DNA from: Dichetophora obliterata
Taxonomy: Eukaryota; Arthropoda; Insecta; Diptera; Sciomyzidae
Length of the DNA: 64,000 nucleotides
Reading direction: 5' to 3'
Assembly: GCA_963920525.1 (NCBI GenBank)
Contig: OY986439.1
Span: 6,280,501 to 6,344,500 of the forward strand
Made by a program: the position numbers and the translations under genes. Of this stretch, positions 1 through 11,643 are shown piece by piece (the stretch's first letter is position 1; each line of letters begins with the position of its first letter). The notes under the pieces are model-generated. The model worked only from the letters and a program-made list of their open reading frames with translations. It was not told the origin of the DNA and made no database searches.

Positions 1-145
1 AAGGTGTAAAAATATTATTGGCAACAATTGGTTGATTTTGCTGTTATTGTAAAAAAGGTGAAGTTTATAGAATATTAAGAACTATCAGGAAGTTTTAGTA
101 CTTTATCTTGGTTATTAAAAAAATTCCTAGTTTAAAACGCAAAAG

Positions 146-159
146 GTACCCGGGTACCT
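146..159. repeat. 14-bp perfect palindrome GGTACCCGGGTACC
   Basis: Followed by CTCGTCACTCTCATAAGAGTTAA-type sequence. A similar layout recurs at 369-410 (GGGTCTCCGAGACCC, then CGCTACGCTCATAAAGGTTA). This suggests two diverged copies of one repeat about 220 bp apart. Confidence 0.6.
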
Positions 160-1280
160 CGTCACTCTCATAAGAGTTAATAAATCACTGTTTGCTCTTA
201 GTATTACATATAATTTGTTTTAAATAGAGATGTATGCTCTCCTTAAACATCTTTTAAATGTAATAAGCTAATAAATTATTGTTTAAAAACACATTTTGTA
301 ATAAAATACAGGCACGAAATATCGCTGAACACAAAAAAATGTTTTTTTTTACCATAAATTGGTTGGGTCTCCGAGACCCGCTACGCTCATAAAGGTTAAA
401 GGATTTAATGAGAAATTCTTTTAAGAAGACATGTTTAAAATTTGTTCAAAATACATCAAATGGTTCCAGAGTTACAATCAATTATTTAAAGTAATATGCT
501 ATGTCCAACCCTTTGTATGAGCTCGCCCCACCGTGCGGCGTGCTATTTCCCTGATGAACATTTTTCGCTTGTTAAAGCCACTATTTCACCCTTTAATTCC
601 ACAAAGGAATTATAAAACCATGGCTTTGCAATTGAATTTGTTGAACTCTTCTTAAAATGACATAACAGCAGCTGTTTTTCAACAAATTTGGCGCTAAGCA
701 AAATTAAATAACGAAAATTTTGACAGATTGGTCACAAATAGCTTAATAGCTCAAAGCTTTTCTGGTTAAAGTTGAAAAAGTTGCAAAAATTTGCGTGCGA
801 GTACTTTTTTGTCGATTGGCGTATATAACTTTTTAATATCATAATTATGTCTTACATGCATCTTTATTTGCGAATGCCGTTCTATAGCCATTTTGTTCGT
901 AGTATTTTTCAGCTGTTCTGTTTTTGTCTTTCATCATCGTCATCATGTGCATTATACCGATTCTTATCATGTGCATTATTTAATTATTTTTAATTTGGTA
1001 AAAAGCTATAGCTACATGTGTATACTTTGTTAATCTGTGAAAAAAGATTTGAAAAAATTCACCAAAAAATCCTTTTTTGTATATGGCAACTTTTGTTTCA
1101 TACAGAGTTGCTAGGGAGTAAAATGTTGATTATGTTTGCAGCACTATTTTCGGCCATTCTGTTAACAGTAGATACCTGGCGCGTGTCTTGGTAGGAAAAA
1201 ACTAATTTTTTATATAGCAATAAAGCGAACAGGTTTGTTGGTTTTTTATGTATTTCTTCTTTGAAGAGAAGCAAGTCGCA
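160..1280. other. No gene seen
   Basis: AT-rich sequence with short chance ORFs on both strands. Apart from the palindromic pair near 150 and 370, I see nothing assignable. Confidence 0.6.
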
Positions 1281-1984
1281 TGTCCCAGTAGTCACAAAAA
1301 ATATATATAAGTGTTTTACCAAACCGGAAACACGACTTAATAAATAAATTCTTATGTCCTATTATACGAGTAAAACTGTTGAGAGATAAAATTGCACCAA
1401 TTTGGAGAAAAAATAAACATTTTCTTTATATAATAGAATTAGAGATAATTTTGTTTTTCATAGCTTATGATTTATTTTTTATGTTTTACAGAAAAATATA
1501 TAAATAACGACATTGGGGTTGGGGTTAAAATAATAATAAAACTGATTAAAATTACTTATTCTTAACACATATTTTTTACTTGTCCCGCAAGTCACAAAGA
1601 CCTGTCCCAGTAGTCACAATTTGCAATATTTTTCCCTCCTTTACCTAGTAGAAGGTAAGCATACTAAATATTTATTAAAATGAAAGCGTTAGCATATGTT
1701 GTACAACACAGAAAAAGCTGACTTGAGTATTTTAATGGTTTGGCTAAAATTGTTCTTTGAGTGTTCAAAGTTCGATGAGTGAGATCTTTCAGTATCCCAG
1801 TAGACACATTCATTCAAATAATGTGTAACACAAATTGTAGAAACTGTTTGGCTTTTGTTTTAAAAGAATATTACACAATATTTATTTATCTCTGTTTTAA
1901 AATATATTTCACTGTTATATAAGTTATGATGACATCGTTATAACTCATAGTTAAATGTCCCAGTGGTCACAATGGAATGCCCCA
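1281..1984 (+). mobile_element. Partial element with TGTCCC motif repeats and a right terminus
   Basis: TGTCCCAGTAGTCACAA-type motifs occur at 1281, 1581 (TGTCCCGCAAGTCACAA), 1603, 1793 (decayed) and 1956, all on one strand. The last runs into GGAATGCCCCATA, which closely resembles the right end of the MITE at 49517 (GGAAATGCCCATA). The left end is not found. Confidence 0.55.
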
Positions 1985-4007
1985 TAAGCAACCCGTTATT
2001 TAAGAAAATCAATCAATATAATATTTGCTTTGTTCAAAACCATGTAACTCGATTTGAACAACCAAAAGAAGTTTTAACAAAACAAAACTCGTTTAATGCC
2101 TTATGTGAAAATTCAAGGAAGTTATCGTTAGACAAAATTCACAACAAACATCAACAATATAACAAGTAATGCTTTTTTAGTAACAAAAAAATTGTTACAC
2201 TCAAAGTCTGTTTTTCACTTTCATTCAGGAGCGAAGAAATTTGCCAACAACATTTGATAATATGGGTCATTAAATAACAGACTTGACAAGCTTTAAGTGC
2301 CTGCGATAACTGGCATACCTCACAAGCTGTTTTTTCTTCTTTATTTTTAGTTAATTACCGCCTTCAAACAAAAACACATTTGATTGTTTTTGTTATTATA
2401 AAGTTATTTCATTTACAGTTTATTGATTAAAAAACTCAGTTCGTTATAATTAACGGTGTGTGTGATATACACAAAACCTTGTCGTTTTACTTCTTAATCT
2501 CTGCTTCAGTGAGAATTGGTAGAATTGCAAGTGTTTTTATTTTATTTTTTTTTTTTAACAATATTATTCTTTCCATTTGGTCGTTTTTAGGTTAAGCCTT
2601 AAATTAAGAAATATAAAATAAAAAAAAATACGATATTAATCGTGCATACATATATATATATGAAAGACTAAGTAAGCCATAGCGCACATAATGCTTCATC
2701 TTTATTGTAAGCAAAATATTTTTGTTCCGCTCAGATAAGATAAAAATTGGGGGCACGAAAAAATGTCATTCTTTGATTCCAACAAATGTAATACTACTAG
2801 CAGATAGGGCAGAGTTTTATTTACTCTTAAAGTAGATTCAATGTTTTTTCAGTGTTGACAAGGTATATTTTTACGTTGCAGCTTAACGATTTATTGCTAT
2901 AAACGTTGTTGTGTGTAACCAAAGGCGATGAACTTGCCTTTTCAATGAGGACTGCATAGTGAAATCTCTTAAAAATTGGTTCATTTCATAATTTTTTAAT
3001 TTTAGTTTTAAAGTTATCGTTTTTTTCAAAATTCAATTTAAAAATTTCGAAAGTTTTAATTCAAAATACAAAAACACAATTCTAGTAGTGTTGTCGAATA
3101 TTCGACAAAATGTAAAAACCGGTTTCTCGAATAACCCAAAAATTACCATTTTTTAAAAACGTATTTTTCGAAATTTGAAAAAAATAACCGGTTTCTACAA
3201 AACCATTTGGCTAATATAAGTATATATTTCTAAATTTAATAAAAAATTTCTAGAAAAATAAAAGGCATTGCCTATTTTTTTTATATACTGATATTAAATA
3301 TATCCATTTATATAAAGGTTTTATTAAACATATTCAATAATACATTAAGCGAAGTTTTAGGCACAGAATTTTTTGAAAATTAAATTTTTATTAATTGACT
3401 TTTGTTGTACAACTATTCAAGAATATTTTAAAAAAACGTCAAATCAATCCCGCTTATAACACAGATTCTATAGCGCTTAAAACCGGTGCGCCTGAGTAAC
3501 TTAACCGCGTTTTCTCGAAACATACTTTTTCAAAACGGGGCAACTCCTGCAAACAAACTTATCAACCGATGTAAATATTTTTGTTTTTTATTATTTATAA
3601 TGTAATTTTACACTGCTAATTTTTACATGGTAAAAAACCTAAATTTTATATAATTACAAAAAAATAATATGTTTCAAAAAATTTTTTTATTTTTTTTGAA
3701 TTATTAAAAAAACAATATTGTAAATTTTTTATTTACTCTTTCACGTACGTCAATACCTTTCCATACTTCCATATAATTTTGGTAAATGATGTGTATTCAA
3801 GGGTCTACTTTCAAATGCATTTCTTTCAGACTATCTGGAACCGTGCTATGATGCGGCCCGATTTTTACCTTTTTTTAAGCACACCAACGGTAGCGCCATT
3901 TTTATATATAAAAACTATATCTAATATTTATATATAAAAAAAACATTTTTTATTTAAACTGATGATGTAAAATTAGCATGCAAATTAAATTTTTTACCTA
4001 TATGTCG
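1985..4007. other. No gene seen
   Basis: AT-rich. Near 3089-3200 the motif CCGGTTTCTCGAATAACCC occurs, related to 6960-7060. Otherwise nothing supportable. Confidence 0.55.
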
Positions 4008-4350
4008 GCCTTTGTAGTCTAGTGGAGAGTGCGCTAGACTATCAACCCAGAGGTCCCTGGTTCGAATCCGCAACTAAAATCCACAACTAAATTGTGGAAA
4101 ATGTGGAATTAAAAGACAGGCACAACTAAGAGTTAAAAATGATTGCCGAGGTTAAGGCATAACACTAGCCTCGGTTAAAAGCAATTCAAATTGTCTTTCA
4201 CGGTTGTTTCGCATAATCAATAATTCACGTATGGTTCCAATCAATTCCTCTTAATAATCTATCCCTTTCCTTTCAGGTCAAAGACCAAACCTTGTTTGTA
4301 TAAGGCGCATGCCTTGGTTCTTTGATCTTCTTTAAAAAAAAAAAAAAAAA
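4008..4350 (+). mobile_element. tRNA-derived SINE, full-length copy
   Basis: The head has pol III box A (TAGTCTAGTGG near 4016) and box B (GGTTCGAATCC at 4059). The body contains GCCGAGGTTAAGGCATAACA. The tail CTTTGATCTTC is followed by a run of about 17 A. The body and tail recur at 42366-42747. Confidence 0.88.
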
Positions 4351-4616
4351 TATAATATACTTTTTCAGAAAACGTTTTCTAAAATATGACTTAATTTATA
4401 TCGCTTTTGCCTAAAACCTCCCTTAACCTTCATCGGTCCCTTATTTCTAGAAAAGAATAGGTTCTTTGTGTATAAATTTTACACACTCTTTCCAGGAGCA
4501 ATAATTTCATTGATGAATGGAATGCATGCAATCTTCTCGTTAAAAGTAATTAATTATTCATTATTTTATTCAATTTAGAAAAAAAAAATTTTCAAATCGA
4601 TTAATCGAGTATAAAA

Positions 4617-5880
4617 TCTATATATATATATATAAGTAGATGTATGTATTATCACGTGTAGACTCAAAAACCGCTGAACAGATCCTTATGAAATTTTCAA
4701 GGAAATTGAAACAACATCGTGAGAGTGTTCCTGATGAGTGAGAGTTTGGTGTCGATTGGATAAAGGGGCGTGGTACCTCCCATACAACCCAAATTTACTC
4801 TATCGCCCACAAAATATAAAAAATACTATTATCAAATGGTTTTGATCGTAAAAAACTAAAATTTTGTTTAGATGGTTACTATCTAGTACTAAAAATGCGC
4901 GTAGTCGCACTTTATCTACGCCTACTTTTTCGAAATAATGCCAATTCCTGAGTTGTACAAACTTTGATAGTGAACTATGTATATAAATGTTGTGGCGCCC
5001 ACTTTTACCGCCACAAATCAATGGATCTTCTATATATAAGACGGTTTTGATCGAATGAAACTAAAATTTGATAGTTTAATTGACATGTTTACTATGGTCG
5101 CAATATATCTACACCCACTTTTTCGAAATCATGCTAATTCTTGAAATTACTGAAGATGCCCACTTTTACTGACACAAATCAATGAAACTTCTATATTTAA
5201 GACGTTTTTGATCAAATAAAACTAAAATTTGATAGTTTAGTTTAGTTTAGTTTAGTTTATATGTTTACTATGGTCGCAATATATCTACGCCCACTTTTTC
5301 GAAATCATGCTAATTCCTGAAATTCCTGAAGTTCACGTTTTGATAGGTTCAATGGAACCAAGTAGCGATCACTTTATATATATAAATGTTGCCACGCCTT
5401 TTTCCGCCCATCTATCTTTATAAAAAAAATTAATATATGTATGTGTGTGTATCACGTAAAGACTCTCCGAAACCGCTAAACTAATTTTTATGAAATTTTC
5501 AGAGGAACCGGTGGCAAAGTCTTGAAAATGTTCTTGTGAAGTCTGGTGCTGGTTGCAAAAAGGGGCGTGACACCTTAAATATATCCCAAAAATTTTGCTA
5601 TCGAAATGCTTTGGAATAATAGGTCGCACAGCATCGGAAATTGGTTTCGTGAAACTTTAGGAAGTTACTAAACGCATACCAAGGATGGTTTTTGCATTGT
5701 AAAAGGGGCGTGGCACTTCCTAAACTACCCAAATTTGCTACATCGAATAGCTTTGCAATTATAGATCGCACAGTCTCGGATTTCGGTATTCGACCACAAT
5801 TTACACGTGCCGTTCCACCTATAACATTTTATGGGCGTCGGACAAGGGGGCGTGGTAGTAACGAGTCGGGTTTCAGCTAG
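4617..5880 (+). mobile_element. Candidate non-autonomous Helitron
   Basis: Starts TCTATATATATA and ends GGGTTTCAGCTAG, with A before and T after, matching the TC...CTAG ends and A|T target of Helitrons. The interior repeats a lead segment (CCGCTGAACAGATCCTTATG at 4671, related at 5472) and about 190-bp units at 4826-5340. No strong 3' hairpin was found, which lowers confidence. Confidence 0.45.
4826..5340 (+). repeat. Tandem units of about 190 bp with a (TTTAG)n tract
   Basis: Phrases such as CCCACTTTTTCGAAATCATGC and GACGGTTTTGATCGAATGAA recur about three times. At 5236-5260 the pentamer TTTAG is repeated about five times. Confidence 0.7.
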
Positions 5881-6176
5881 TTAAAAAAAAATTTAAAATT
5901 GGGAAAATATCGAAACAAAAATTTACAATAAAGTAGAAGAACAGTGACATAGGCACTCCTAGATTATGGTGTGTAAATTTTACACACTAGAACCTATTAT
6001 GGCAATTTTTTCATTAGAGTAGCAGCGACATCTATCGTGAAAAAACCTCGAACACATAAATTTTCCATACGATTTTTACATTGAGCCAAAATACTAGCTC
6101 GATTTGATAAACTTATAGTAAAGAAATATCAGCTTGAAGTTGAAAAGTGTGTAAAATTTACACAAAGAACTGATTA

Positions 6177-7070
6177 AGGTAAAGACAAAAATAATAGCAT
6201 TAATATTAAATCAATAGGGTATTCACAATCCTATGCAAATGGTCTTGCATCATAGCATTTTCAAAATGGTAGAGTATATTTTTACAAACTAGCAAACTAA
6301 CATACAGGAATGTATTTACTAGACTATTGCAAATAAGCTACACTAAAAACCCACAGTTTATATTTACTATACTTATGCAATACTGAAATGCACACTGACA
6401 GCTAATAGTTTAAAAAAGAAAAACTGAAAAAGGAGCTGATATGGAAAATAAAGAAAGCCTTTAAGCTTTTTTTTCCACATTAAATTTGTTTAAGCAAAAT
6501 TTCAAATTGAAAATAATTTATTCGATCAGCTGTGAATTTTAGGTTTTACAACAAGGGTTGCAAAGTAATCCGAAAAAGACTGTTCACAATTGCTGGCAAA
6601 TTTTTACAATTTGCAATTGCATTCTGAATTCCATAAGATTGTGAAGAATTGCCCTCATATATGTATATGAAAAAAGTAAACACATTTTTAGTTTTTCTAT
6701 TAATTGTTTTCATGCTTGCATTTACTTTTTTTCTATTAGTCAAGTCCGTCCATACGTCCACAATGACAAAAAAGTCTATTGTTTGCTTTTACTTTTTTTA
6801 AAAATTCGATGACTCATTCACCGCAAAAATTTTTTTCTTAAATAATCGTTTATTTTATAAATATTTTTATACTCAAATATTTTATTTAATATTTTATATT
6901 TTTATTAACAGAAAAAATTTTAAAAAATTACAAATTTTATGCATTCGAAAATGTTGAATAACCCGAACAGAAAAAGCCGGTTTTTCGAATAATTCGAAAT
7001 TGTTAGTTAAAAAACCGAAAAATCACTAAAAATCCGGTTTTTCGAATAACCCGAAACCGGTAAGGGTGTT
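6177..7070. other. No gene seen; CCGGTTTTTCGAATAA motif cluster
   Basis: 6960-7062 carries three variants of the motif CCGGTTTTTCGAATAACCC. A single copy with the same orientation lies at 3119. Possibly ends or a fragment of an older repeat. Confidence 0.45.
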
Positions 7071-7485
7071 GTTACGGTGGTCGTTATATGATCCCTGGTC
7101 ATGACACTTTTTACTCTCTTTTTTCGTTTGATGAGCTGTGTGACGAAAGTATGTTATGCTGATGGTCATATGATGCCTAAGGACCGGTACACTCTTTGCT
7201 ACTTTTAGTATTTTTGCAACCGATGAGTGCTGCTATTAAGCATGTTTCATTACTGCTTTCATACGTTTCGTACTAAAAGTGTACTATTTTCGTGCCTAAA
7301 CACAAATGTTGTGAATAATTCCACAACGCAACACTGTTTTGATCCCATGCTTTCATATTTTTGTCGAATCATTTGGTGACCGTGGTGGTGAAAATTTACT
7401 CTCTTGCTCTCGCTCTCAAATTTTTAATTTACATTAAAACAACAACAATGCATGACCATGATGAGCCCATGACCGCCACCGTAAC
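7071..7485. mobile_element. MITE with GTTACGGTGG ends
   Basis: Left end GTTACGGTGGTCGTTATATG and right end, reverse-complemented, GTTACGGTGGCGGTCATGGG. The 8-bp flanks AGGGTGTT and AGGGCACT agree at five of eight, a possible old target duplication. 415 bp, no coding. Confidence 0.6.
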
Positions 7486-8393
7486 AGGGCACTAATAACA
7501 ACACTAAATTCTAGGCATCATACGATATCAGGATCTTAAAATTACACATTTCTTAGTGTTAAAAAATATTTAGTACGTGGCACAATGGCTTATAAGTGGA
7601 AAAAAATAAGAAAATTTATGACTTCCTATGGCCGATATTAAATTTGTTATTTTTAATAAATTGTCTAACTAGCATGTTTCCAAAAGGTCTTGGTGAAATC
7701 TTTACAGGATTTTTGTACAGAAATCATCAAATTGTTTTATAATAAAGCTTTCAATAAATTCTTGGTAACAAGAGGTATATTTCAAATTAAATAACATGTG
7801 TAATGAAAAAAATTTGGTTTTTTTTTTAGTCTCAACCCATTGACCGCGGCTCCCAAATGCTTCGTACGATAAATTTAACGTACTTTCTTATGTTGGTCAC
7901 AGGAACTACCACACCAAATTTCAACTTTGTGTCTTTCACCGTAGTCGAGATATAAGTTGGGCACAAAAATACCCAACCGTCCTAAATGTGTTCTAAATGG
8001 GCACAAATTCCTTCTGCAATGACAGCACAGTTTTATATGAGGAGTTTTATATCAATAGCAGGTGTGGTTGGTTAATTGTCTAAGAGAGCTTTTAAATTTT
8101 TTTAATATATAAAATTTTTTACAAATGATAATAACACAAATTTTCTAATTTTTAAACTAAAATACTTTTGACTTTGAAAATGTAGTAGTTAACGTAAAAA
8201 TGTCTTGACACACCCTAAAAGCAATTTATAGCTCTATGTTTTCTTAAAGTAACAAACAAAAATTTAAACACTTAGCTGTTACCAATCCTGAGATATGATC
8301 AATTCTGCAGAAACATTTGCATGGGTAATAAAATAACCCAACTGCGGTTAATGGGTTAAAGAAATAATATGAAATAAATAACTTGCATAGTTA
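7486..8393. other. No gene seen
   Basis: AT-rich, with no ORF of note and no repeat I can pair. Confidence 0.55.
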
Positions 8394-8789
8394 CACGGGG
8401 GTTACACGAGACAGTACTGTTAAGACAGTGAAAAATAAATTTTAATTGTCAAACTTTGTGTCTGTGAAAAAGAGTACAGACAGTTGGTAAGACAGTTGGC
8501 AAGACAGTAGACAAAATAGTAAAAAATTTATATTTTATGAAGAAATTTTTTGTTAAAACTACGAGTACGCCAAAGTATTGCAAATTTTCCATTAATTCTA
8601 TTAAATTTTCACGTATTCTGTCATTTGATATGCTAAATATCATTCTACTCTCCTAGCTACTGTCCCGCCAACTGTCTACAAAAAACTTAAGACAGAAGAG
8701 CAGACAGTAGCAAAAGTTAGTGTGTGTGGGTAAAAATTTGTGAATGTGTTGCGACTGTCTTAACAGTTCTGTCTCGTGTAACCTCCGTG
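8394..8789. mobile_element. Harbinger-like MITE
   Basis: Ends CACGGGGGTTACACGAGACA and CACGGAGGTTACACGAGACA (reverse-complemented), similar for about 37 bp. TTA is duplicated outside. Inside are repeated AAGACAGT/GACAGTTGG motifs (8411-8430, 8475-8515, 8660-8710). 396 bp. Confidence 0.85.
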
Positions 8790-8879
8790 TTAGACTTAGA
8801 ACTTATTTTATTTTTTTTTAACCCAAATAACTTTTTATATTTCAAACTCCACAAACTCATTTTTGGAAGAGAATAACTA

Positions 8880-9161
8880 CAGTGATGTGGAAATAAATAG
8901 GGACACCTGTATTTTTGGTGTCGAGATCGGTTAAGAGATAAATTAAATATAGAGTAAGACGTAATGACAAATATTTTCAAGTTTTTCTTCTCTAACTCCC
9001 AAAAGGGGAGGGGGTGAACCTCATCCTTGCAAATTTTTACTCGCCTAATCAAGGAGAATCACCACTCGAGGGAGTTTAATTTATATCTGAGGCACCTTGT
9101 ATGTAATTCATGCAGCTTTAAATATAAAGTACAAGTGTCTCTATTTATTTGCACATCACTG
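8880..9161. mobile_element. Tc1/mariner-like MITE
   Basis: Ends CAGTGATGTGGAAATAAATA and CAGTGATGTGCAAATAAATA (reverse-complemented). The left flank is TA and the right CA, a decayed TA duplication. 282 bp, no coding. Confidence 0.75.
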
Positions 9162-9367
9162 CATCTTCCGGTGTCGACCGGTGTGCGCTCGTTTAAAGAA
9201 ACATCATAATTGGATTTATATTAAAACTTAAAAGAAAAATTGGCTGCCAAAACAGTTTTTATGAATGAAAAACTAAATGCGTTTTGTGTAAAAAAATCTA
9301 GTTTTTTTGATTTAAATTCCAATTTTTATATAAATAAATATAAATAATAAATATATAAATATAAATA

Positions 9368-9594
9368 AAAATGGGCATTTGCAGAAAAAAGTCAACCGTG
9401 ACCAAAAACTTAAAACTTATTAAAAACTTTTATTTTATCTAAGAGAAAGATTTTCATTTTATTAATTTAGGCAATTTCTATATAAATTCATTAACCATGA
9501 TGATCAAATCGTCTGCACTGTTTCATAAATGTAGTTTCCTTTTTCGTAAATGTTTCGTAAACTTTTTGTTTTAGTAAAAATGGAAGGCATTGGC
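9368..9594 (+). mobile_element. Truncated relative of the MITE in the errantivirus
   Basis: Begins ATGGGCATTTGCAG and parallels 48738-48983 with small differences through GGAAGGCATTGGC. The remainder of the element and its right end are absent. Confidence 0.8.
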
Positions 9595-9699
9595 ATTGTA
9601 TTTATCTTGCTGAAAATAAACACAACCAATAACAAACCGAAAACCGGACAAAAGCAAAAGCAACTGTGGTGTATTTATGTGTGTACATTTTAAATACAT

Positions 9700-9816
9700 A
9701 TTAATAACAACAACAACAAAAACAGCACAACAACAAACGACACGATTTCGAACAAAACCAACAACCACAACAACAACCACAGCAACAACGAAACCAACAA
9801 CCATAGCAACTGCATA
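9700..9816 (+). repeat. CAA-rich low-complexity tract
   Basis: Runs of CAACAA/ACAACAAC interrupted by ACC and GCA. On the reverse strand it yields a spurious Val-rich ORF. Confidence 0.8.
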
Positions 9817-10427
9817 AGCAGCTACTCAAGCAGCTTGTGCGTAACTTTTCCCATACGAATATATGAATTTCCTCTTCTCAGATTTTGTTATTTTGTGACT
9901 TTATTAAAGAAGTGACAAAACCCAAAGTTAGATACAGTAGAATCTGGATATAACGATTTCGCTTATAACGACTAACCGTTTCTAGCGACCACGATGTAAA
10001 CTCAAGTTTGGTTTCAGAGCGAAGTACTAGGAAAAAATATCTGTTTAGTACGACAATGCTGTTCGAAGTTCTTACTATCGTACAAAATTTTATCAAAAAC
10101 AAACTCGAATTTGAGACTTTCTACGTTAGTAACTACATATTCTTTGCATAGAATGTAGGTACATACATTGTAGCTATTTGTATATGTTTTAAATGCGAAA
10201 TGTTTAAGTACCATTAAAGTTCCATGTAATTGATTATTAATGTTTTATTTACTTAATGTAAACTTATCTAACTATACATTTAAATACATACATATGTATA
10301 GCGTTGCCATCATATCTCTTTTAAAGAGGACATGTTCTCTTTTTTTCTCGAAATCTTTTTTATCTTTTTTTAAAATGAAAAGTCCTCTTTTTTTTGTTGG
10401 AGACAAAACATATCTATCTATAAAAAA

Positions 10428-11643
10428 CCCAGCAAACCAAAATTTCCGAATTTGTCTCAATTCCGATTAGTTCCTAATTATTTCGAGCATTCTTAACGAT
10501 TTCGTAACTATTTCGCAACAGTAACTTCGGAACATTTTCGAATAATTTGAAAGAGTTCCGAAATCAAATTTTCAAATTTAAATTGTAAGCTGTTTTAAAT
10601 ATTTCGAGTTGAAAAAAATTTGCTATTTGTAAAATAATTTAGTTTTAAACAACTTTTTTTTTAAAAACAGATGATACTAGAGATGGTTCTTATTTTAATT
10701 TTTACAGATGCAAAAATAAACGACATGTCAAATTCACATTTATATATGTTCCATAATAGTAGTTGCAAAGGATCTGTAGTTTTTGGCATGTCATTTTTAC
10801 GAAACATATAATCTGGGGCATCTTAAGTGGATTGATTAACTAAACTTTGATTCGAAATTGTTATTTAATTTTGTATTACATACGGTACAAAAATCATTAA
10901 GAGATCGTTGCGAATTTGATGCTTCATTTCGTTACGAATTCGGTGCTACAATTCTTTAAGAAATTGTTTTGAGTTTGTTACGAATTCGTTACGAAAACGA
11001 TAATTCAATTGCTTAAGCCCGTATGATACTTCATTGTTTTGTCCAATTTCAAAATCTGAAAACAAGTGGCGCGTGGGCTAGACAGATATATATTGTAGAA
11101 AAGGATGAAAATATACATCGTGCCAATTTTTTACATCTCCGCAACGTTACTATCTTATCTCTCTTTTCTTATTGGCTACGTTAGAAAGAGCTCAAGCTTG
11201 TTTTTGACACTTAATATTTGATCGAAACTTAACGAGTGACGAATCGAGAGAAGAAACGTCAAGAACAATGCATTGAAAATGCTGTCCGTCGCACATTTTT
11301 TTGTCAAATTCGTACTATATGCGTATACACTCACACTTCTTGCATTTTAGCTTTAGTACTATTTCAACTGCTCTAGTTTCATTGTCAATGAATAGAAATT
11401 GGACAAAACAATGAAGTATCATACGGGCTTTACTATTTTGTTACGAATTCAATACGTCAATTCTTTACGAATTTGTTACGAATTCGTTACTAAAATTCTT
11501 TCCGAATTCGTTACGATTTCGTTTCAACCCCTCCATTCGATTTTCGTTACGAAATCGGAATGAATTCGGATGCCGAACTTGGAATAATTTCGAAAAATTC
11601 GTAGCGACTTCGTTGTTTGCTGGGAATTTTGTGGTTTGCTGGG
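10428..11643. mobile_element. CCCAGCAAACC-ended element, third level of the nest
   Basis: Inverted ends CCCAGCAAACCAAAATTTCC and CCCAGCAAACCACAAAATT. Both flanks of the interior are rich in repeats of GTTACGAATTCG-type motifs (10483-10560, 10900-11000, 11445-11600). No clear target duplication, so borders are less certain. Confidence 0.6.
11016..11429. mobile_element. Harbinger-like MITE, innermost level of the nest
   Basis: A perfect 35-bp inverted repeat begins AGCCCGTATGATACTTCATT on both sides, and TTA is duplicated at both borders (11013-11015, 11430-11432). A TTA duplication with short TIRs fits PIF/Harbinger. 414 bp, no coding. Confidence 0.85.

Larger units (their letters stand above)
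4452..6176. mobile_element. Candidate MITE with TGTGTAAATTTTACACA palindromes at both ends
   Basis: GGTTCTTTGTGTATAAATTT near 4463 faces AAATTTACACAAAGAACTGA near 6152 as an inverted repeat. A third palindrome TGTGTAAATTTTACACACTA lies at 5970. Most of the interior is the Helitron candidate 4617-5880, so the host element would be about 460 bp. Borders approximate. Confidence 0.45.

Noticed and set aside
4013..4085. Possible functional tRNA gene
   Set aside because: Box A and box B are present but the acceptor arms do not pair and a SINE body with poly-A follows. The same reasoning applies to 15618, 21700 and 41727.
9571..9804. Reverse-strand ORF rich in Val
   Set aside because: Antisense of a CAA-rich low-complexity tract and a MITE end.
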